From the NCBI GenBank assembly GCA_035647835.1, contig DASRMS010000038.1, forward strand, positions 1 to 16,416: 16,416 bases of DNA, given 5' to 3'. Position 1 is the first letter of the stretch. The number at the start of each line of letters is the position of its first letter. Positions 14,451 to 16,416 of this stretch are shown here, piece by piece. Source of the stretch: UBA9865 sp035647835. Its GTDB lineage: Bacteria > Bacillota > Dethiobacteria > Dethiobacterales > Dethiobacteraceae. A program made the position numbers and the translations under genes. Below the pieces are notes generated by a model that saw only the letters and a list, made by a program, of their open reading frames with translations, had not been told where the DNA came from and searched no databases.

Positions 14451-15860
14451 TTAGTGGACTAGTGAATATCTTTCACTGATTGACAGAAGTCCCAGCTTCT
14501 TAAGGTATTCATTGGTTATGGTTTTCGAAAGGATAGGGCTACCGGCAATACGCCAGTAGCTCTTTCTCGTGTTGGCGTGTTCCCAAGCCTTGTAACCTGG
14601 TGCACCTAGTGCGACAAGGTTGTTGTGCTTGGTTTTGATTTTCTTCCATTGCTTCCAAAAACACATTCGTACCCTTCTGCGAAGCCACATATCCAATGAT
14701 TTAGCGAGTCCTCTCATGTCTGCAATGCCAAAGTAATTGACCCATCCGACAATAATTTGTCTTAACTTAACCATCCTCTGGTACATACTCATGGCATTAC
14801 TTCTACCCGTGATTTCCTTTAGTCTTTGCTTAAGTTTAGCAACAGGTTTAGGATGAACTCGTATCCCGATTTCGCCCTTTTTGCGGTAAAATGAGAACCC
14901 AAGAAACTTAAGCTTCCACGGTCTATCTACAGAGCTTTTTGCTTTGTTGACTTTGAGCTTTAGCTCTTCTTCAATAAAGCGAGTAATGCTTGCCATGACT
15001 CTGTCTGCCGCTTTTCTGCTTCTGACATAAATATTGCAGTCATCGGCATAACGGCAAAATTTCAAGCCCCTTTTTGTCAGCTCTTTGTCCAATTCGTGAA
15101 GCATAACGTTACTCAAGAGCGGAGACAAGTTTCCGCCCTGCGGTGTTCCTTCCTCCGTCCCCATTACAACCCCATTAATCATAACTCCGGACTGAAGGTA
15201 CTTACGTATTAATGACAATACCCCCGAATCCTTGATGGTTTCTGATAGTAATCTCATGAGCTTGTCGTGGTTGACAGTATCGAAGTATTTAGCAAGGTCA
15301 ATATCCACTGACCAATTGTAGCCAGCTTCAATGTATTCCTTGCATTTCATGACCGCTTGTTTTGCACTCCGTCCAGGACGGAATCCATAACTATTATCCA
15401 AAAATCGCTTCTCGTAGATTGGACTAAGAACTTGGGCTATGGCTTGCTGTATTACTCTATCGAGCACTGTAGGAATCCCAAGCAGTCTTTTACCCCCGTC
15501 AGGTTTGGGTATCTCTACCCGCCTAACAGGGCTGGGGCGGTATTCCCCGTTCCGAATGGATTGAATGATTTGGTTGCCATTTTGTTTTAGGTATTGTAGA
15601 AGTTCATCCACTGTCATACCATCAACTCCATGGCTGCCTTTGTTTGCCTTAACCCTTTTGTAAGCCCGGTTCATGTTGTGGCGGTCAAGGATCTTCTCAA
15701 GCAATCCTCCGGCATATCCATTGCCACCGTTTCCATCTACTTCAGACGTGGAAGAAATATTCCGCGCTCCTGCATTACCTCCGAGTTCCACCCGTACTTC
15801 CTGCAGGTAGCCTTCTTTTGGAAGTTGTCTGCTTTCTACATATTTCTTCGTGTCTCTCAA
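14451..15860 (-). CDS. ltrA: Group II intron reverse transcriptase/maturase
   Basis: Intron-encoded protein of 469 residues that helps the intron RNA fold and splice and copies it into DNA at a new target. The reverse transcriptase domain (about 55-330) includes YGFRPGRSA (158-166), DIDLAKYFDTVNH (186-198), GTPQGGNLSPLLSN (238-251) and the catalytic YADD (271-274). The thumb and maturase X domain follow (about 330-469), with WKQWKK and RKSYWRIA. There is no C-terminal HNH endonuclease domain, so target-primed synthesis would have to use a primer other than a self-made nick. The start is TTG at 15860 with AGGAGG (15871-15876) ten bases upstream. The ORF appears intact and the stop lies nine bases before domain V. 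Confidence 0.95.
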   Translation of the reverse strand: MRDTKKYVESRQLPKEGYLQEVRVELGGNAGARNISSTSEVDGNGGNGYAGGLLEKILDRHNMNRAYKRVKANKGSHGVDGMTVDELLQYLKQNGNQIIQSIRNGEYRPSPVRRVEIPKPDGGKRLLGIPTVLDRVIQQAIAQVLSPIYEKRFLDNSYGFRPGRSAKQAVMKCKEYIEAGYNWSVDIDLAKYFDTVNHDKLMRLLSETIKDSGVLSLIRKYLQSGVMINGVVMGTEEGTPQGGNLSPLLSNVMLHELDKELTKRGLKFCRYADDCNIYVRSRKAADRVMASITRFIEEELKLKVNKAKSSVDRPWKLKFLGFSFYRKKGEIGIRVHPKPVAKLKQRLKEITGRSNAMSMYQRMVKLRQIIVGWVNYFGIADMRGLAKSLDMWLRRRVRMCFWKQWKKIKTKHNNLVALGAPGYKAWEHANTRKSYWRIAGSPILSKTITNEYLKKLGLLSISERYSLVH

Positions 15861-16277
15861 TTTCAGGAAACCTCCTATTGTTCAGTCCTTTCTCCTCCGT
15901 ACATGTCCAGAAGAGTACTATGACCTATGCTGACTTCTGGCAGTTCAGCCATACATCACTGCATGGGTTGCCGTTTCTGAATACACATCCACAGCGTACC
16001 TGCCAGACCTCCCCGGGTAAGAACGATAGCCTTCATCCCATCTACCCGCCGCATCTACTGTATGGAGTTTGTGCAGTGTTGGACTTCGTTTTGTATCGCA
16101 AACTCGTCCACTCCAATTCAGCCTTATATGCGGTTCTTGTTCATCGGGCCGGGACTTTGCCTCTGGCTTCCTTCAGATTCCACCTCACGATGGACACCCT
16201 TGCCTTTGGCTAATGGTTCCCACTGCAAAGCCCATAGCGGACTTTCACCGCCAAGCTACCGCCCATGCCGGGCACAC
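15861..16277 (-). ncRNA. Group II intron 5' ribozyme region (domain I and adjacent)
   Basis: This 417-base stretch is structured intron RNA rather than coding sequence. It begins at the GTGTG 5' end and holds EBS1 (16029-16037). A tentative EBS2, GUCCA (16080-16084 complement), could pair with UGGAC in the flank. Open frames on its plus strand are incidental. Confidence 0.8.
16029..16037 (-). other. Exon-binding site 1 (EBS1)
   Basis: The minus-strand RNA GAUGAAGGC pairs with IBS1 GUCUUUAUC (16286-16278) immediately 5' of the intron, nine pairs including two G-U. This independently fixes the 5' splice site. Confidence 0.7.
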
Positions 16278-16416
16278 GATAAAGACGGCCGTCCATCCGT
16301 CTGCCCGCGCTGCAGTAACGAAGAGCTAAATGGGGAATACTGCAAGATCTGCGGTACATATATCGTCAATAAATGTTCAGCAGAAACAGATCTCGACTTG
16401 AACGGGAACGAATATG
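16278..16416 (+). pseudogene. Right fragment of a zinc-ribbon protein gene, partial at window end
   Basis: Open plus-strand frame starting DKDGRPSVCPRC and containing a zinc ribbon C-x2-C-x9-C-x2-C (CPRC ... CKIC), then a further Cys, running off the window. It continues in frame from the left fragment across the intron. The intron lies antisense to it, so it cannot be spliced from this gene's mRNA and the gene is probably inactivated. I do not recognise the full protein; such ribbons often follow DNA-binding or peptidase domains, but none is visible here. Confidence 0.55.

Larger units (their letters stand above)
14366..16277 (-). mobile_element. Group II intron, complete (about 1.9 kb)
   Basis: Self-splicing retroelement on the minus strand, 1,912 bases. 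The 5' end is GTGTG (16277-16273), followed by a typical GCCCGGCATGGGC start. Domain I runs to about 15861 and carries EBS1 (16029-16037), which pairs over nine positions with IBS1 in the flank (16278-16286). The maturase ORF is at 14451-15860. Domain V is at 14409-14442 and domain VI at 14373-14404. The predicted branch-point A (14372) is seven bases from the 3' end ...CTCGAT (14366). The ends are inferred from these features and from the frame of the flanking gene. No inverted repeats or transposase are present. The class is undetermined; the maturase lacks an endonuclease domain. Confidence 0.9.

Noticed and set aside
15357..16329. Several plus-strand open frames of 77-131 codons opposite the intron
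   Set aside because: They lie antisense to the maturase ORF or within the structured intron RNA, have low-complexity unlike-protein translations, and no ribosome binding sites.
1..16416. CRISPR array, tRNA or rRNA genes, phage att sites
   Set aside because: I found no regularly spaced direct repeats, no tRNA-like cloverleaf or rRNA sequence, and no integrase. The tRNA-related signal at 3904-3918 is a T-box, not a tRNA.

Overview
The window looks like chromosomal DNA from an anaerobic, low- to mid-GC Firmicute of the Clostridia or a related class. Supporting signs are strong GGAGG-type ribosome binding sites with some TTG starts, sigma-A-like promoters, a T-box leader, Bacillus-type LexA boxes (CGAAC-N4-GTTYG), a YneA-like LysM protein divergent from lexA, and a bacterial FmdE homologue. 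The genus cannot be named from this sequence alone.

Layout, left to right. (1) Positions 39-3585, minus strand: a probable three-gene operon of ROK sugar kinase, HAD phosphatase and adenine deaminase, the last two tightly coupled. (2) 3675-5557, plus strand: sigma-A promoter, leucine T-box leader (specifier CTC, complete antiterminator and terminator), leuA and a terminator. (3) 5582-6178, minus: an FmdE-family protein with a C-terminal zinc finger, convergent with leuA. (4) 6410-8164, plus: a Na+/phosphate cotransporter-family protein with its own promoter and terminator. (5) 8196-9511: an SOS locus. lexA (plus) and a YneA-like LysM membrane protein (minus) diverge from a region with two good LexA boxes and a third possible one. 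Behind the LysM gene lies a previously uncalled 47-49 residue ORF, very acidic and without Lys or Arg, whose ribosome binding site can be sequestered in a hairpin. (6) 9557-14267, minus: murE (away from any dcw cluster), nth (endonuclease III) and copA (Cu+ P-type ATPase). copA and nth are translationally coupled behind a promoter with a CsoR-like GC-rich operator. (7) 14366-16277, minus: a complete group II intron of about 1.9 kb, with 5' GTGTG, EBS1/IBS1 pairing, maturase ORF, domains V and VI and a branch-point A. Joining the flanks across the predicted ends gives one open frame on the opposite (plus) strand that encodes a zinc-ribbon protein fragment and runs off the window. The intron therefore sits antisense in that gene.

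The genes are mostly housekeeping (leucine synthesis, purine salvage, phosphate uptake, DNA repair, cell wall, copper export). The least ordinary parts are the SOS-linked micro-ORF, the antisense intron insertion, and the stand-alone MurE with an atypical specificity loop.
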